Position numbers and translations under genes: made by a program. DNA of 64,000 bases from Suillus spraguei (Eukaryota > Basidiomycota > Agaricomycetes > Boletales > Suillaceae). The notes under the pieces are model-generated. The model saw only the letters and a program-made list of their open reading frames with translations, made no database searches and had not been told where the DNA came from. Below, piece after piece: positions 11,230 through 22,010 of this stretch. The stretch spans positions 1 to 64,000 of the forward strand of contig JABCPU010000267.1 of assembly GCA_016800925.1 (NCBI GenBank), given 5' to 3'. Within the stretch, counting starts at the first letter, position 1. Each line of letters opens with the position of its first letter.

Positions 11230-12211
11230 GAGTATTTGAAACGGTACCTTACCTGCCGTGCGACCTCATGTTGAGGAATTTCTTTGCGAATAGTTGTTAA
11301 CTAATAATATCATGGCAATACACAGATCGCTGTTTTGAATATTAGTGCACACTGAAGAATTAATATTTACAGACCTCTTCCTCAATAACAAAGATCTACT
11401 TATCGGAGACTTGAGTGGGCTTATCTTCAAGTTATTGCTGACTGAATAAGGCTTATAATATGAATGAGAGAATTCAGTCGGAGTTGCGGAATTAATATTT
11501 AATGTCCCCAAATTTGTTGCACAATTTTGATGATTTGGCGTCCTAGTGCTAGGTATTTACAGTCAATTTTAGCCCTGTGGTGCGGTCCAGGAGTCAATGT
11601 TAGTGCTTGGAATTACTGTACAAACCCACATACATTTCTGTCAATCATTATGAATGGAATCAGTCGGAGTCGCGGAATTGATATCGCTGTCCTGAATCAT
11701 AATTTGTTATCGTAGTATACAACCTCACGTAGATCACTATGCCATCGATACAGCTGCCTATCATATCACTCAGGATTTACATGTATTGATGGCTATGGTA
11801 TACAACTCAAATTTCTCCGCCTTTCGAAGTTGTTTACCAACATGTCCGATCTGCCCGAAATTTAAGCCGATGGTTATCACGACTGTGATCACAGCTTGCG
11901 CGATGTTTCGCGTATAATGAAAAATGGAGAATGAATGGTTCATCATTCATCGTAGTGTGCATTTAATCTAGTATTTTGGCCCTACCACTCCCCGTGAATG
12001 AAGCTCACTGCTGATGTTCTTGGCAAGTCCCAATACTCTTTGTCACTGTAAATCCATACATAGACAGACATATGTGGCTTTGTAACCATGTGCTACTTGT
12101 AGACAATGCCATCATTGCATTAATTCATGCTAGACTCGCTGCAGCTGCTAGTGAAAATTTACAAAATAGCTTTAAGCTTGCACAGGAGGGTTTTCCTCAT
12201 GTTAATGCTAT
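11230..12211. other. AT-rich intergenic stretch; no gene recognised
   Basis: The first part is presumably the promoter of the coiled-coil membrane protein. Similar short phrases recur (gagagaattcagtcggagttgcggaat and a near copy around 11650), but no coding exon is supported. Confidence 0.35.
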
Positions 12212-12798
12212 CTACAACCGCTTGGAGATATCCTCTACTACCCGACTGCAGTCACGAGACAGTTCATAGGACCTGTTAGATTGCGCGATCAAATCCTCTT
12301 GATGGGCGCGCAGGAATTGGCGCGCCTCCGATAGCGCGCTGCGTAAATCATCGATTTCGGCACGCAGACGTTTGTTTTCAGCCTCCAACACAATCATCTC
12401 GTTGTCCTTTGCCCTACCCTGGCCTTTATCCTTAGGGCGCGAATAGGTAGAGCGCGGATAGGACGGTTCGTAATATCCTGCGAACTAGATACTACTTCTC
12501 CTCGGTAACTTCGATCTTAGACTCGTCGGAGTCCTCATCGATCACGAGTGTCGTTTTGGTACCAGCACACACTGGAACATTTCGCACGCGAGGGCTAGGT
12601 TCGATTGCTAAATGAAGGCATCAATCAGCGAAGTCTAAGCGAGAGCGAGAGAAACTTACGGCGAGAAAACGAACATTTCCTGTGGTTCTGGCTACACAAA
12701 GGGCACCGCTTCCCAGGTTTGCCCCCGCAAGCGTCGCCCCGCTCGATGCAGCGAACGCACCGTACACGCTCGGCAACGGACATCAGCCCACCTAGTCT
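12212..12798 (-). CDS. Cys-rich plus coiled-coil protein (partial gene model)
   Basis: After a good acceptor at 12799-12800 an exon reads ERVRCVRCIERGDACGGKPG and KRCPLCSQNHRKCSF, with paired CxxC motifs, and ends at a GTAAGT donor. The next exon reads PSPRVRNVPVCAG and an acidic stretch (DEDSDESKIEVTEE). The last encodes PKDKGQGRAKDNEMIVLEAE, then KRLRAEIDDLRSALSEARQF (coiled coil), and stops at 12212-12214. This small Cys-pair plus 'ENxRLRAEI' coiled-coil design resembles proteins I associate with Agaricomycetes, of unknown function, possibly nucleic-acid or metal binding. The start codon was not found, and the junction near 12480 lacks a normal-length intron, so the model is incomplete or frame-broken. 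Confidence 0.5.
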
Positions 12799-13623
12799 CT
12801 GAAAGAGAAGCGAGAAGTCCGAAGCAGCGCGAAGAGGTGTGTAGACTGCCTGTGGGATGTAGAAGTGGCAGAGTTAGAGGCTCGGATAAACAGAATAGAG
12901 AATGTGGCGAGCCAGAGACAATAGATACTGATGAAATTAGCAACTAAATGCGAATAAGAAATTCTGATATTAGAGTTCTGATTGCTTGTGACTGAGAAAT
13001 ATGGGGTCATGGACTACTTATACTTGCGAGACTGTAAGGGTCCTCGGGGTATAGCTAGGCCGAACAATTATGTGAAAAGCAGAAGGGAGTGGCACCCCGA
13101 CAGGTAGAGTAGAAATAAAGAGAAAGCAGAAAGCGGATGCTAAGAGAGGATATTTTGTTAGACTACTTTTGATTTGGGCGCTGCTCCGAGTGCAGGCTCT
13201 GACTCAGCACGCTTAGACTTCAAAACCATAGCCGACTAGGGCCAGTGTGGCATGATCCTGATACTATGCGCCAATACCCCACCAGCTGCCAGTGGCTTGC
13301 TATGACAAGCAGATCAGCCGAAATTAAATAAATAGATCCACAACCTAGATGATGATGCAAACTTGCGATTGGGAGGTTCCTAATAAGAGAGTGAGTGGGA
13401 CGCATCGAGTGTGGGCCTGTCCCACTGGTATACTTTGGCACATTCTAATTTCTGAAGCACTTTTGACTTCGGGAACATTCACTGTTGTGTTAGGTTGCTA
13501 ATCAGTAAGTCCTCGACATTGAAAGTAGTCTAGCGCTCTTCAAACAGTTGCTTTCCCAACTCCTCAAGTTTTCATGAGACTCCTTGTTGAAAAAGCCTTT
13601 CGTCTATGCTTTGGTAACGCGAG
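12799..13623. other. No gene recognised; likely 5' region of the Cys-rich gene
   Basis: The missing first exon of the Cys-rich coiled-coil gene should lie in the left part of this stretch, but I could not choose one. The rest shows no exon signals. Confidence 0.3.
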
Positions 13624-13858
13624 TCAGCAATGCCTCGTTGCAGGCACACCAGAAGGTGAGGCAATGGTCCAAGGAATAATATGATATCCCGGACGCCATT
13701 TAGAAGATTGCGTCTCCTTCAGGCATGTAATGAATATCGCATCGATTTCGGCATTCACTGCACAACTCGAGCGACGTTCAACGTAACGGCGGTATGCGCC
13801 CTGAATATTGCGAGCCGCCTCCTCCTCCTCCACTAATGGTCCGTTAGAGCGTATCGTC
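13624..13858 (-). pseudogene. Gene fragment with an IQ motif
   Basis: An open frame contains EEEEAARNIQGAYRRYVERR, which fits the calmodulin-binding IQ consensus, followed by VNAEIDAIF. IQ-plus-helical segments of this sort occur in BAG-domain-like fungal proteins. No start or downstream exon is present, and the frame is continuous with the RAM2-like relic immediately upstream, so this looks like an unrelated fragment joined to it. Identity is tentative. Confidence 0.35.
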
Positions 13859-14425
13859 CCCGTCTCGTACTCCAAATTAAATGATGACAAAATCTGCGAT
13901 GCTAGTGCCACGCAGTGTTTTCTGCAGATATCACTCTACAAGATCTAGTCCACAATTACTCCAAAGCGCGTCGTCCTTGAAGTGAGTGAAGATACAGGGT
14001 CTGTACGACCACGTATGGTAGTAGGTCTTCATGTTGACTTGCAACGAGTCGAAAGCAATGGACTCAGCTCGGGGTGAGGTTCGAGAATCTGCTGCACGGG
14101 CAGCCTGTGATGATGCCAACTTGATAACTTTAGATGCTCGATCGCAAGCCCATCCGAATCTCATGGGTAAGGGTCGACTTCAATACCGCAAGAGTATTAT
14201 ACCTGTAAAGATACCTGATCGCACACAGAAACCCTACGCGCATTCTCATGAACACACGCATTGAAAGCAAGTCCCAAGAAACTCACCATGCAGAGTAGTG
14301 TCCAGGACTCTAACTACCGGATGATATTCTCCGTAAGACTGCCTCTATGACACTCTGGGATTCATCTCCACAATCCCTCTGGAGTGATCTATAGCCTCAT
14401 CCTTACAAACCCGTGAGGTCCTGCA
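13859..14425 (-). pseudogene. Decayed tandem copy of the RAM2 (prenyltransferase alpha) gene
   Basis: The stretch can be aligned with the functional-looking RAM2 gene at 15079-16372. It reads DSLQVNMKTYYHTWSYRP and THFKDDALWSN where RAM2 has NSLQVDMKNYHTWSYRQW and AYFNDDALWSHE. Upstream, 14290-14425 corresponds to RAM2 exon 2 (KDEA.DHSRGIVEMNPRV against KDATNYFRGIVKSGEMSPRV), but with a stop and frame changes. The downstream part (about 13859-13930) still matches RAM2 nucleotides encoding WHHRFFVAFQSG. Same orientation, about 0.65 kb downstream of the intact copy: a tandem duplicate that has lost both ends. Confidence 0.8.
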
Positions 14426-15078
14426 GACAAGTAATAACAAAGAACGGAAGTGCCAAATGTTCACGCATGAAGAGTGAACAACTCGTCAGGATAGTGATTT
14501 AAAAACACGACGCATGTATTAGAAATATTGCAGCCATTGAACCATGTTTGTAGATCGAGCCTTCATCAAAAGCCTTCTGAGTCGGTCATAGTGTAAATTC
14601 CAGTGTTTTTTTGCTCAATATGATATTGTCCTCACCTCTATCTAGCGGTCCTGGTGGCTATCAGGGGAGGAAGAGCAGATTCACGATAGTCAACCGCGAT
14701 GAGCTCCGTCCGCTGCCGACACGATCTCCGGATACGAAAGGCTGATCAGGCACTGCAGAGAAGGTAGTGGCGAATTAATTGCGGTGGGATGAGAGGCGAG
14801 GGTTCTCGAACACGGCAGAGAGAAAGCGTCAACCTCTTGAGTTAGAACATATAAACAAGCGCTTAGCGAACAGTTTCGATTCCAGGCGCATTTATTAAGA
14901 GCATTGATTAGAGATCTCGCACAGGCTCCTTGAAATACCTTAAATGGAGGGTTCGATTTTACTGATTAGTGGACAAAACCGCGACAACCACGCATAATAT
15001 TTGGTATGCCCTGTTTACCTGATCGACGTAAAGGAATAGAATTCTGATGATGGGCATCCGTCAGCCGTCATCAGCTGA
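14426..15078. other. No gene recognised between RAM2 and its relic
   Basis: About 650 nt of non-coding sequence without recognised exons or repeats. Confidence 0.4.
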
Positions 15079-16372
15079 TTAAGTCTTCAAGGACTCCGCG
15101 ATCCTGTATTCCCAGTATCTACAAAGTAATCAGTGAGGTATGTACTCCAGAGCACCTAATTGGTGATATACCTTTTGCGTATAGTATCGTGCTCGTTTGC
15201 CAGGGATTTCCAAAGCTAGGATATGTCAGATATTTGTCAAGTTCGTGAGATACGTATCCCACCTCAGTGGCCTTCACTAAGTCACCACCACCTGCTGCCT
15301 CGTGAATATCAGCCATGAATTCGACAGCAGCGACACAGGGCAGTTGTGAATCCTTCGAAGGAAGAGGATTTCAAGATCAACGACTTCAGGGGGTGTACCT
15401 AAAGGAGGTTGTGGCAGAGAATAGGGCAGCACGAATGCTTGAAGCTCGGAATAAGGAATTTTAGCATGATCAAGCACCCCGCGCAGAAATTCCAGGCAGA
15501 TGCATTATTCGGTGCAATCGCAATTCGCTCCTTCACGAATCTGTAGTGTATCTCGTTATGATTGCTCCAGGAATACATATTACTCAATCCAGGACTTACG
15601 CAAGCTCCCGCCGAACGATCGCGTCTCTATCTTCATCCCCACTCCGTACCCCAGATTGAAAGGCAACGAAAAATCTGTGATGCCATGCAGAGTTGTTCCT
15701 CACATCACTTTCAAGCATACTTTCTACGAATTCCAGTTCATGGCTCCATAGTGCGTCGTCATTGAAATATGCGAGGATCCACTGTCTGTATGACCACGTG
15801 TGGTAGTTCTTCATATCAACTTGCAGCGAATTAGCGATGAACTCGAGTTCAGGGCCGGGGTTGCGAGTCTGCTGCACAAGCAGCTTGCGGTGATGCCAGA
15901 CTTGGTATGTCTTCAGATGCTTGATCGCAAGCTCATCCATCAACTGAAGCTCATCGTCGAGGGGAGACTTCAATGCCATAAGTGTCTTGTACCTATACTG
16001 CCTAAATCGCACATGGAAACGTTATCTGTGTTCGGCTGCACGTACGTCATGGAGCAAGTCACAAACTCACCATGCAGAGTAATGTCCAGGATTCTGCCGA
16101 ATTATATTCTCCGTGAGCTCCAACACCCTGGGACTCATCTCACCGCTCTTGACGATTCCTCTGAAGTAGTTCGTGGCATCTTTGTCTAATAGATGTAATC
16201 CGATCGTTGCATTGAGTGAGGCTCTGCAAACAAGCCGGTTTGCTCACGAACATTCATCCGTATAAAAGATGGGCGCAAGAGGGGCGACATTCTCGTACTG
16301 CTCTAAGGGAACGACATCGGCCCACTCAGGTCGCTGAGAAAATGGTTTCTCCTCTTCTACAAGGATATTCAT
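15079..16372 (-). CDS. RAM2: Protein farnesyltransferase/geranylgeranyltransferase type I alpha subunit
   Basis: The alpha subunit is shared by farnesyltransferase and geranylgeranyltransferase I, which attach prenyl groups to CaaX proteins such as Ras and Rho. Six exons: 16252-16372, 16071-16185, 15600-16001, 15263-15540, 15172-15215, 15079-15118, summing to about 333 aa, the normal size. The start MNILVEEEKPFSQRPEWADV leads to the PPTA helical repeats with hallmark W-x-x-R motifs: HLKTYQVWHHRKLL, DMKNYHTWSYRQWIL and DVRNNSAWHHRFF. The C-terminus is KRYWEYRIAESLKT. The intron-1 donor is GTTCGT. Exon 4 needs two single-base corrections to stay in the conserved frame: a missing C near 15485 (AWNF|LRGVLDHAKIPYSELQ) and a missing A near 15370 (DLE|NPLPSKDSQLP). 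As the gene is expected to be essential, sequence error is plausible; otherwise this copy is dead too. Confidence 0.9.
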
Positions 16373-16719
16373 GGCCAGAACGCAGATTATAGTAGGTTTC
16401 AATCTCAAGACAAAGGAGATTGAAATGACCAGGAATAGCAACAGCACTTGTTCGCCGCAGTATTGATGAACAGGCACGCCACCGTGGTGGGAAGAAATTA
16501 GAACATAGCTCAAAAAAGAACTCATTTTATATCACTCATGTGGACAATGCAAGGTCTCAGATTCCAACAAAATATGAAGAGACCCATAACTCAATAGAAA
16601 TTTGAGTCCCAGAAAGCAAGAGTGTAGAATACAGGACGGAGACTACTAAGAATAAATCGGAACGGTATCAAGGGAAAACAACAGACAATCAGCATTAGCA
16701 GATACACATAGTACGGGCT
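16373..16719. other. Short intergenic region
   Basis: Holds the RAM2 promoter region and the 3' end of the ALYREF/Yra1 gene. No exon recognised. Confidence 0.4.
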
Positions 16720-18144
16720 TTAAGCAGCAGCGGGAGCAACGATATTACTCGCAGTGTAATCCTGAGAAATCTATATGAATATGATGTTCCAGAGACGAGG
16801 TTCAAGAACAAACCTCCATCTCTGCATCAAGATCAGCTACACTCTTCTGAGGTCTTTCATTCCCCTTCCTTCCACGGCCTCTTCCACGGCGAGAGCCACG
16901 CGTAGCGGGCCTATAAATTGGTAAGACAACGGAATCAATAACTTTGCTGTACGGACCTGGCACTTCGAGCGTCTGTAGCTGCAGGAGCGGAAGCGGCAGG
17001 AGCAACGCGTGACACGAGCGAAGCGGGTGGTGCAGGGCGTGCGGGATCGACGACAATTTCGATCTTCATCGGGCGTTCTGTAGTTGACGTGCGAGTACGA
17101 TTCAGAAAAGAGATAGACATTCGTTAGTCGGCTGTGCTTTCAGCGATGAAGCAGGCAAAAAGGACGGATACGAGGAGCATGCCACTGTCCAAACCGTTAC
17201 CAAGAACATTGTCGACTCTGTCCTCCTCCAATATGCCACAATAGCTGAGGCTTGCGCGCGAATGGCCGCCCTGATTGGTCAAGGGATGAAGATTTGGAGT
17301 ACCTCCCCCGCCTGTCACTCCATAATACTTGCACCGGCCTGGAACTCAATCCCGAGACTGAGCCATGAGGAATGACGTGCACTGCGTAGTACCAGTATTG
17401 CAAGCTCGAAGGATGACAAGCCTTCAAACCAACCTGCAACCCGGTACGCACCTCAAAAGTGTCAAGGCAGCGGGGACAAGACTCTGCCACCAAGAGTCTT
17501 GAGAACCCACATATAGGCGTTTCCACCACGCATGCACGTCTTTTTGGCAGGGCCAAACAGAGAACCAGCGACAACGGATCTCCGTAACGGATGAAGGGCT
17601 CTTGCGGGAGATAAAGGAAGGAGATAATAAAGCAGGAGATACTAACTCCCATCGATCAATCGGTTGTTATATTGCTGGTAGGCCAAAGAGCCATCGCCCT
17701 TCCGTTGAAAGTGAACCGCTGCGACACCTTTTGAACGTCCAGCGCTATCATAGTGCAAAGTGACGTCGCGCAGGGCTCCAACGGTCGTGGAGAAGAGCTC
17801 CTATATTCATGCTCAGACAAATCACCAAGGTTACCAAAAAAAAATAAACATACCCTGATTTGTACTTCATTCACATCCGTTGGAAGGTTGGAAACGATGA
17901 TTTTGTCGGCGGGTTGTGCGGAGGTAGTGCCCGTGGCTTTGATAGCGCCGGCAGTGGCGGCGCGGGTAGCGGGGTTAGCACTAGCAGTTCCGAGAAGCTG
18001 AGCCTTGGCGCCTGCACCTCCACGACGACCAGTACCACGACGGGTGCCCCTGGGGCGAGAAGAAATGACCTAAACATGATGGTTTGAATACGCGTGGGGG
18101 AATTTTTTTGCAACTCAACCAACCTCGTCAAGTGATTTATCCAT
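16720..18144 (-). CDS. mRNA export adaptor of the ALYREF/Yra1/Mlo3 family
   Basis: REF/ALY proteins belong to the TREX complex and hand spliced mRNA to the export receptor in the nucleus. Six exons (18124-18144, 17854-18069, 17647-17800, 16957-17077, 16814-16910, 16720-16761) give exactly 217 codons (216 aa) with no frame break. The N-terminus MDKSLDEVISSRPRGTRRGT and the following GRRGG stretch is the basic, Arg/Gly-rich RNA- and receptor-binding region. The RRM spans about residues 65-150: RNP2-like KIIVSNLPTDVNE, the ELFSTTVGALRDVTLHYD strand-helix region, RNP1-like GRSKGVAAVHF, and MKIEIVVDPARP. An Ala-rich linker and a second Arg/Gly patch (ATRGSRRGRGRGRKG) precede SVADLDAEMEDYTASN, the usual C-terminal helix that binds the export factors. 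Head-to-head with RPC31. Intron 3 is unusually long. Confidence 0.93.
17078..17646 (-). other. Long (569-nt) intron in the ALYREF/Yra1 gene
   Basis: Donor GTTAGT at 17646 and acceptor CTACAG ending at 17078 join the RRM end (NNRLIDG) to KRPMKIEIVV in frame. Other introns in this window are mostly 45-70 nt. The open frames inside it show no recognisable protein. In budding yeast the YRA1 gene also has an exceptional, long, inefficiently spliced intron that mediates autoregulation, so the length may be functional; that is inference. Confidence 0.8.
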
Positions 18145-18387
18145 TATTTCCGAGCTTTTTAAAGAATGCGTGAATTATTGAAGAATGAGATTACTGCTGA
18201 AAGTCTTGACAACAAAGTGGACACGTTGGTGGTGGTGGTGGCAAAGGGGCGACGCAAGGAGACCCTAACACAGGAAGTTCTTGTTATATAACTATTCGGA
18301 GTTTAAACTTTCTCAACTCAGCATGATGTATGCTGTGGCTGTACTCAGATCTTTCTGATCAACACCTTTGATAAGGTTTTCGAAAAT
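18145..18387. promoter_or_regulatory. 243-bp bidirectional promoter between ALYREF/Yra1 and RPC31
   Basis: The two start codons (18144 minus, 18388 plus) are only 243 bp apart, so both core promoters must lie here. A GGTGGTGGTGGTGG purine-rich tract is present near 18228-18241. Both genes are constitutive housekeeping genes of RNA metabolism. Confidence 0.7.
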
Positions 18388-19327
18388 ATGTCTAGAGGAC
18401 GAGGCGGTGGACGAGGCGGTGGAAGGGGTGGCTTTAGAGGCGGTGGTGGTAGTGGCTTTGGTGCGGGAAGCATGCCTCCTATGGGTCTCACATTTGCGGA
18501 TATACAAGCTATGTCCAGGGAAGGAGATGCGTTGTACCCAGTGCGGTGCATCAATCTTGTAACCTCATAGTGTGCAATCTCATTTTTATTTGAACAGCCA
18601 TTGGATCCTCTACCTGTTCTCACCGATTACTCTGCAGACGAGAAACGAATCTGTGATCTCCAAACCGGTTTTGTTACCCGTCTACGGCAATCAGTATACT
18701 ATGTGGTCGAAATGTCCAAGTCAAATGGTTTGAGTTATCGTAAGTGATTGATAAACAGTAATCTGACGTCTTTGCTTTACAGACTTGGAGCGCTATTCTG
18801 ACAAATATCGTCAGAGTCCTGCTTCTCAACCTACACTGAAGCGGAAGGACCTTCATGCACCCTTTTTTCCCTCAGAGATATTCGAGGGCTATTTTAACCC
18901 GAAAAGAAAACGCAAAGGTCAATGCATCGATGTTCATTTCATACCGTTGTTGAATGGATCAACAGTTGACAAGAAAGGCACCACGAAACGCCTTAATCTC
19001 GATGACTTAGCGGAGGACGCTGAGGACCAAGTATGTCACGACTTCAGACGTACATTTATTTTCGGAATATTAACAAACTCTTCAGGAGAAGTCGGGCGAT
19101 GAACGTTCAGACGCTGGATCACAGATAGTTGACTCTGACTACGACGTCGACGAGGAATATGACAATGATTATGCGGAGAACTATTTCGACAACGGTGAAG
19201 GAGATGATATGGACGGTCTTGGAGACGGCGGTGGTGGGGATGATGGCGGTGGCGGAGGTAAGACTTTTCTGACACCCATTTCCTGTATTTCAGCCATCTC
19301 ACATAATGAACAGGCGATTACGACTAG
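18388..19327 (+). CDS. RPC31: DNA-directed RNA polymerase III subunit RPC7/Rpc31
   Basis: Rpc31 is part of the Pol III-specific RPC31-RPC34-RPC82 trimer required for initiation. Six exons (18388-18540, 18598-18739, 18783-18917, 18966-19030, 19086-19257, 19314-19327) sum to 681 nt, 226 aa, clean frame. The N-terminus MSRGRGGGRGGGRGGFRGGG is followed by the family box GLTFADIQAMSREGDALYP, PLDPLPVLTDYSADEKRI, and RYSDKYRQSP. A Lys-rich patch (NPKRKRK) precedes the acidic Asp/Glu-rich C-terminus (VDSDYDVDEEYDNDYAENYF) and a Gly-Asp run ending GGDYD, all typical for Rpc31. The last exon is only 14 nt long; its acceptor at 19312-19313 restores the GGDYD end. Confidence 0.92.
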
Positions 19328-19930
19328 GAGATGCGTCTCCTTATTTATAATCAGCACTTTCATAGCCCAATGCTGCTTGTGCTTGCTTATCAGTCCCTCT
19401 AAAATGCACATGTTGCCTTGGACCTATCTAGTCAGCATCCGAGTTCAGACCAAGGGATAATTAGTCCAATCTGAATTCTTCTTTCGCCGCGTTGTATTCC
19501 GCATCAACCACATTTACATGTACACGACGGATTTCTTGTGTTACTGAACGGCCCATCTATGAATGGGCTACACGTGGAATTACTTTATTGTTACTTCAGA
19601 ACATCCACTTGGTTGCCAGTGATCTTCAACCGGCCAGACCGCCGCGGGCCGAACTGCGAGTAACAAGGTAATAGTCATAACCGTAATCTTGGTTTCACAA
19701 TAGGAGAAGATCCACAAGGAAGCGTTGCATGAACCCTCCGACCAAACCTGCTTCCAATGGCCCCGCGTGCTTGCCACACGCAGCTCATCAATGAATCCAT
19801 GAGTCCTCGATATTGTAGCCGTGCGAACTATAGAAGTATATAATTGCGCCTGCTAAATATGACTATTTATACAGCAAAAAATTCGAGTTGTTGGTACACA
19901 ACCATATATACCTGCAAATGTAGACTACAT
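19328..19930. other. Intergenic; no gene recognised
   Basis: 3' flank of RPC31. No exon signals. The F-box duplication unit begins just to the right (about 19937). Confidence 0.4.
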
Positions 19931-20024
19931 TGAAGCAGGCAAAAATTGAGTAAGAAAGGTCCATATAGTATTCCGAGTTGCCCTTGCTTCCGCCATCTTC
20001 CTGGAACCACCAATAGTGACCCCC

Positions 20025-21790
20025 TCATTGCCATGCGCCCTGCTGCGCAGCCCTGTAGTAATTGTATGAACCTCGCATTGACCTATTCAACATCATCCTC
20101 ATCCCTTGCTCACGGATCTTGGGTACATCCCCAATTATTCTATCAACAATCGACCAGTCCGAGTCATCATCTCCTTCAATTGATGTTACGTTGGGTGCGA
20201 TGGCTGATATGAAAGCAGCAATTCGTAGCGGACGGTCGACCTCTGATCCTCGAAAGACTAATTTAGATACTGCGTTGTGAGAAAATCCTTGGTAAGGAAT
20301 GTCACGGGGTATGTCATCGTAGTCTATCGTGGTCCAGTCTACGGGAACAGCAACCGAGACTAAACGTGGGCAATGCCACAACAGCGAGACGAAGGCGTGT
20401 GGAGTGACTTCATGATCGGTTTTAGGGCATCCGGGGATGGCTAAATCCTCTAGGAGAGGCCAGGCCTTGGCCATCTCCACAAGGTCAGCATCATCCATTC
20501 GCACATCACAGCGATAATACGTAGTGAAGTTGAACTTGCGAAGGTCGCGAAATGTAAAGAGTGGTTGAAAGGTCGCAGCTTCGATTGAAGAAATTTCACG
20601 AGCGTGTTGATCAGTGATGCTGAGCTGCACCTGTTGCAGTGAATTGTCTGCACATGAATTGCATAGACGAGATATCAGAGCCGGAAGGGCCCGTGTGGAA
20701 TCCACTCCATCAGTGATTGTGAAAGATAATACTTTCGCAGTGATAGCGAGCTGCTTTAAAAAAGCGTCCAAGAAGTCCATGTTTTTGCATGTTATATCCA
20801 GTTCTTGCAATGCGCAGAATGCAGGACGCCGCAGTAACTCTTGTGTATCGACAGATATGAGAGTTGAAGGTAGTGTAATTTTCAAAACTCGAAGCGAAGG
20901 CAAGTTGGAGAGATATGTTATTGCTGCCTCGGACACTGTTCCAGTCCTCAATGATATTAGTTGAGACCATGATTGTAACAAGGTCGCCGTGTTTTCGACG
21001 AATTCCGTGGATTCATTCCCATATCGAGAAAAATGGAGATCGAGATGCGAGATGGAAGGACATGACTTGGCGATAGATGACAAGATGGAATGTTCAGCTG
21101 GGCTAAATGTGAAGGAATATGAGGCGGAAATGTTGAGCGTCGTCAATTTTGGGGTCACAAGCAAGCGAATATAATGGAATGTCTTGTTAGAAGCCTCAGT
21201 CCAGGTAAGGGACGTCAAGTTGGGGAGCAAGGGAAGGGAGAAGGGAGGATAGTTGAGAACACGCCATATTTCGATCCTGCAGATTATGTCTTCCGAATAT
21301 TCAGGACATTTATTGAGCAATGAACGGACACGGTGGTTGTACTTGCAAAAAATGGACCAGTCATCGAGGGTCATGGTTCTTTGAAATTCCTGTCAAATGA
21401 TGTGAATTAATATACTCTTGAGCATGAGCCAGAGCTTGACTAACTAGCTTTTTCCCGTCTGTTTCCATAGCTTTGTGGGAGACACTTGATAAGAGGTTCA
21501 AGTCCACCTAGGTGTCGCCACAAAAGGTCCAGCGCAGGTCCAGCAAATGACTTGCACGTCAAGGCAAGTGCCAGAAATGTCTCTTTCATAGATTTCAACT
21601 CATAATACATACTCAAATTTGGAACCTCAACAGGCATGTCAGGAGGAGCAATCTGTTCGAAAATTTTCCACCGAAGCTCAGCAATCATGATACAGCGAGT
21701 AGACGTTGGCAAGAAAGAAGAAATACTACTACCACATCTGCTATGAGCGAGTTGACTTGAGCGAATTGCCTCAACGTTTTTGGCCTCCAT
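20025..21790 (-). pseudogene. F-box protein, copy A (nearly intact)
   Basis: F-box proteins recruit substrates to SCF ubiquitin ligases. Exon 1 (21445-21790; MEAKNVEAIRSS) encodes the F-box region: RCIMIAELRWKIFEQIAPPD and LALALTCKSFAGPALDLLWR, then LGGLEPLIKCLPQ. Exon 2 (20025-21389) encodes MTLDDWSIFCKYNHRVRSLL and a C-terminal region of leucine-rich, solenoid-like segments (for example LLPNLTSLTWTEAS and LSNLPSLRVLKITLPST). This layout resembles the large Agaricomycete F-box families. Exon 2 is a single open frame of about 450 codons. In exon 1, compared with copy D, two single bases are missing near 21459 and 21471 (in a C and a G pair), which put the end of exon 1 out of frame with exon 2. 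It is the least damaged copy in the window; it could be functional if those two deletions are sequence errors. Confidence 0.75.
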
Positions 21791-21889
21791 ACTTGTGGTA
21801 GAATAGCTAGTGGAAGTTTATCGTGACTAGGAAAATTGGTCCTGTTATCGATGATAGTGCCGTAAGTACTTGGTGCAATTGAATTTCCT

Positions 21890-22010
21890 CACGTGATGAG
21901 ATGGCAAGGGTTAGGAAGTTTCATGAACCATCATCGATTCATTGACGATGGACATCAACGAACCACCCATCGCGCAGGCCAGCCCAGCACATTCAATCAA
22001 ACAACTTGAG
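21890..22010. repeat. Relic of the divergent promoter shared with 27203-27315
   Basis: The upstream flank of copy A (CCTCACGTGATGAGAT, then GGAAGTTTCATGAACCATCA and CCCAGCACATTC) is clearly related to the block at 27203-27315, which lies between F-box copy C and the secreted-protein gene. At the copy A locus the secreted-protein gene itself is absent; the similarity ends at about 22010. Confidence 0.7.

Noticed and set aside
12072..12269. Plus-strand frame overlapping the end of the Cys-rich coiled-coil gene
   Set aside because: It is antisense to the better supported coiled-coil exon and has no features of its own.
17124..17652. Open frames of up to about 150 codons inside the long ALYREF/Yra1 intron
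   Set aside because: No family resemblance, start or splice context; they lie wholly within an intron that is well defined by in-frame flanking exons.
20614..20964. Plus-strand frame repeated identically at 23281-23631
   Set aside because: It is duplicated only because F-box exon 2 is duplicated; it is antisense to that exon.
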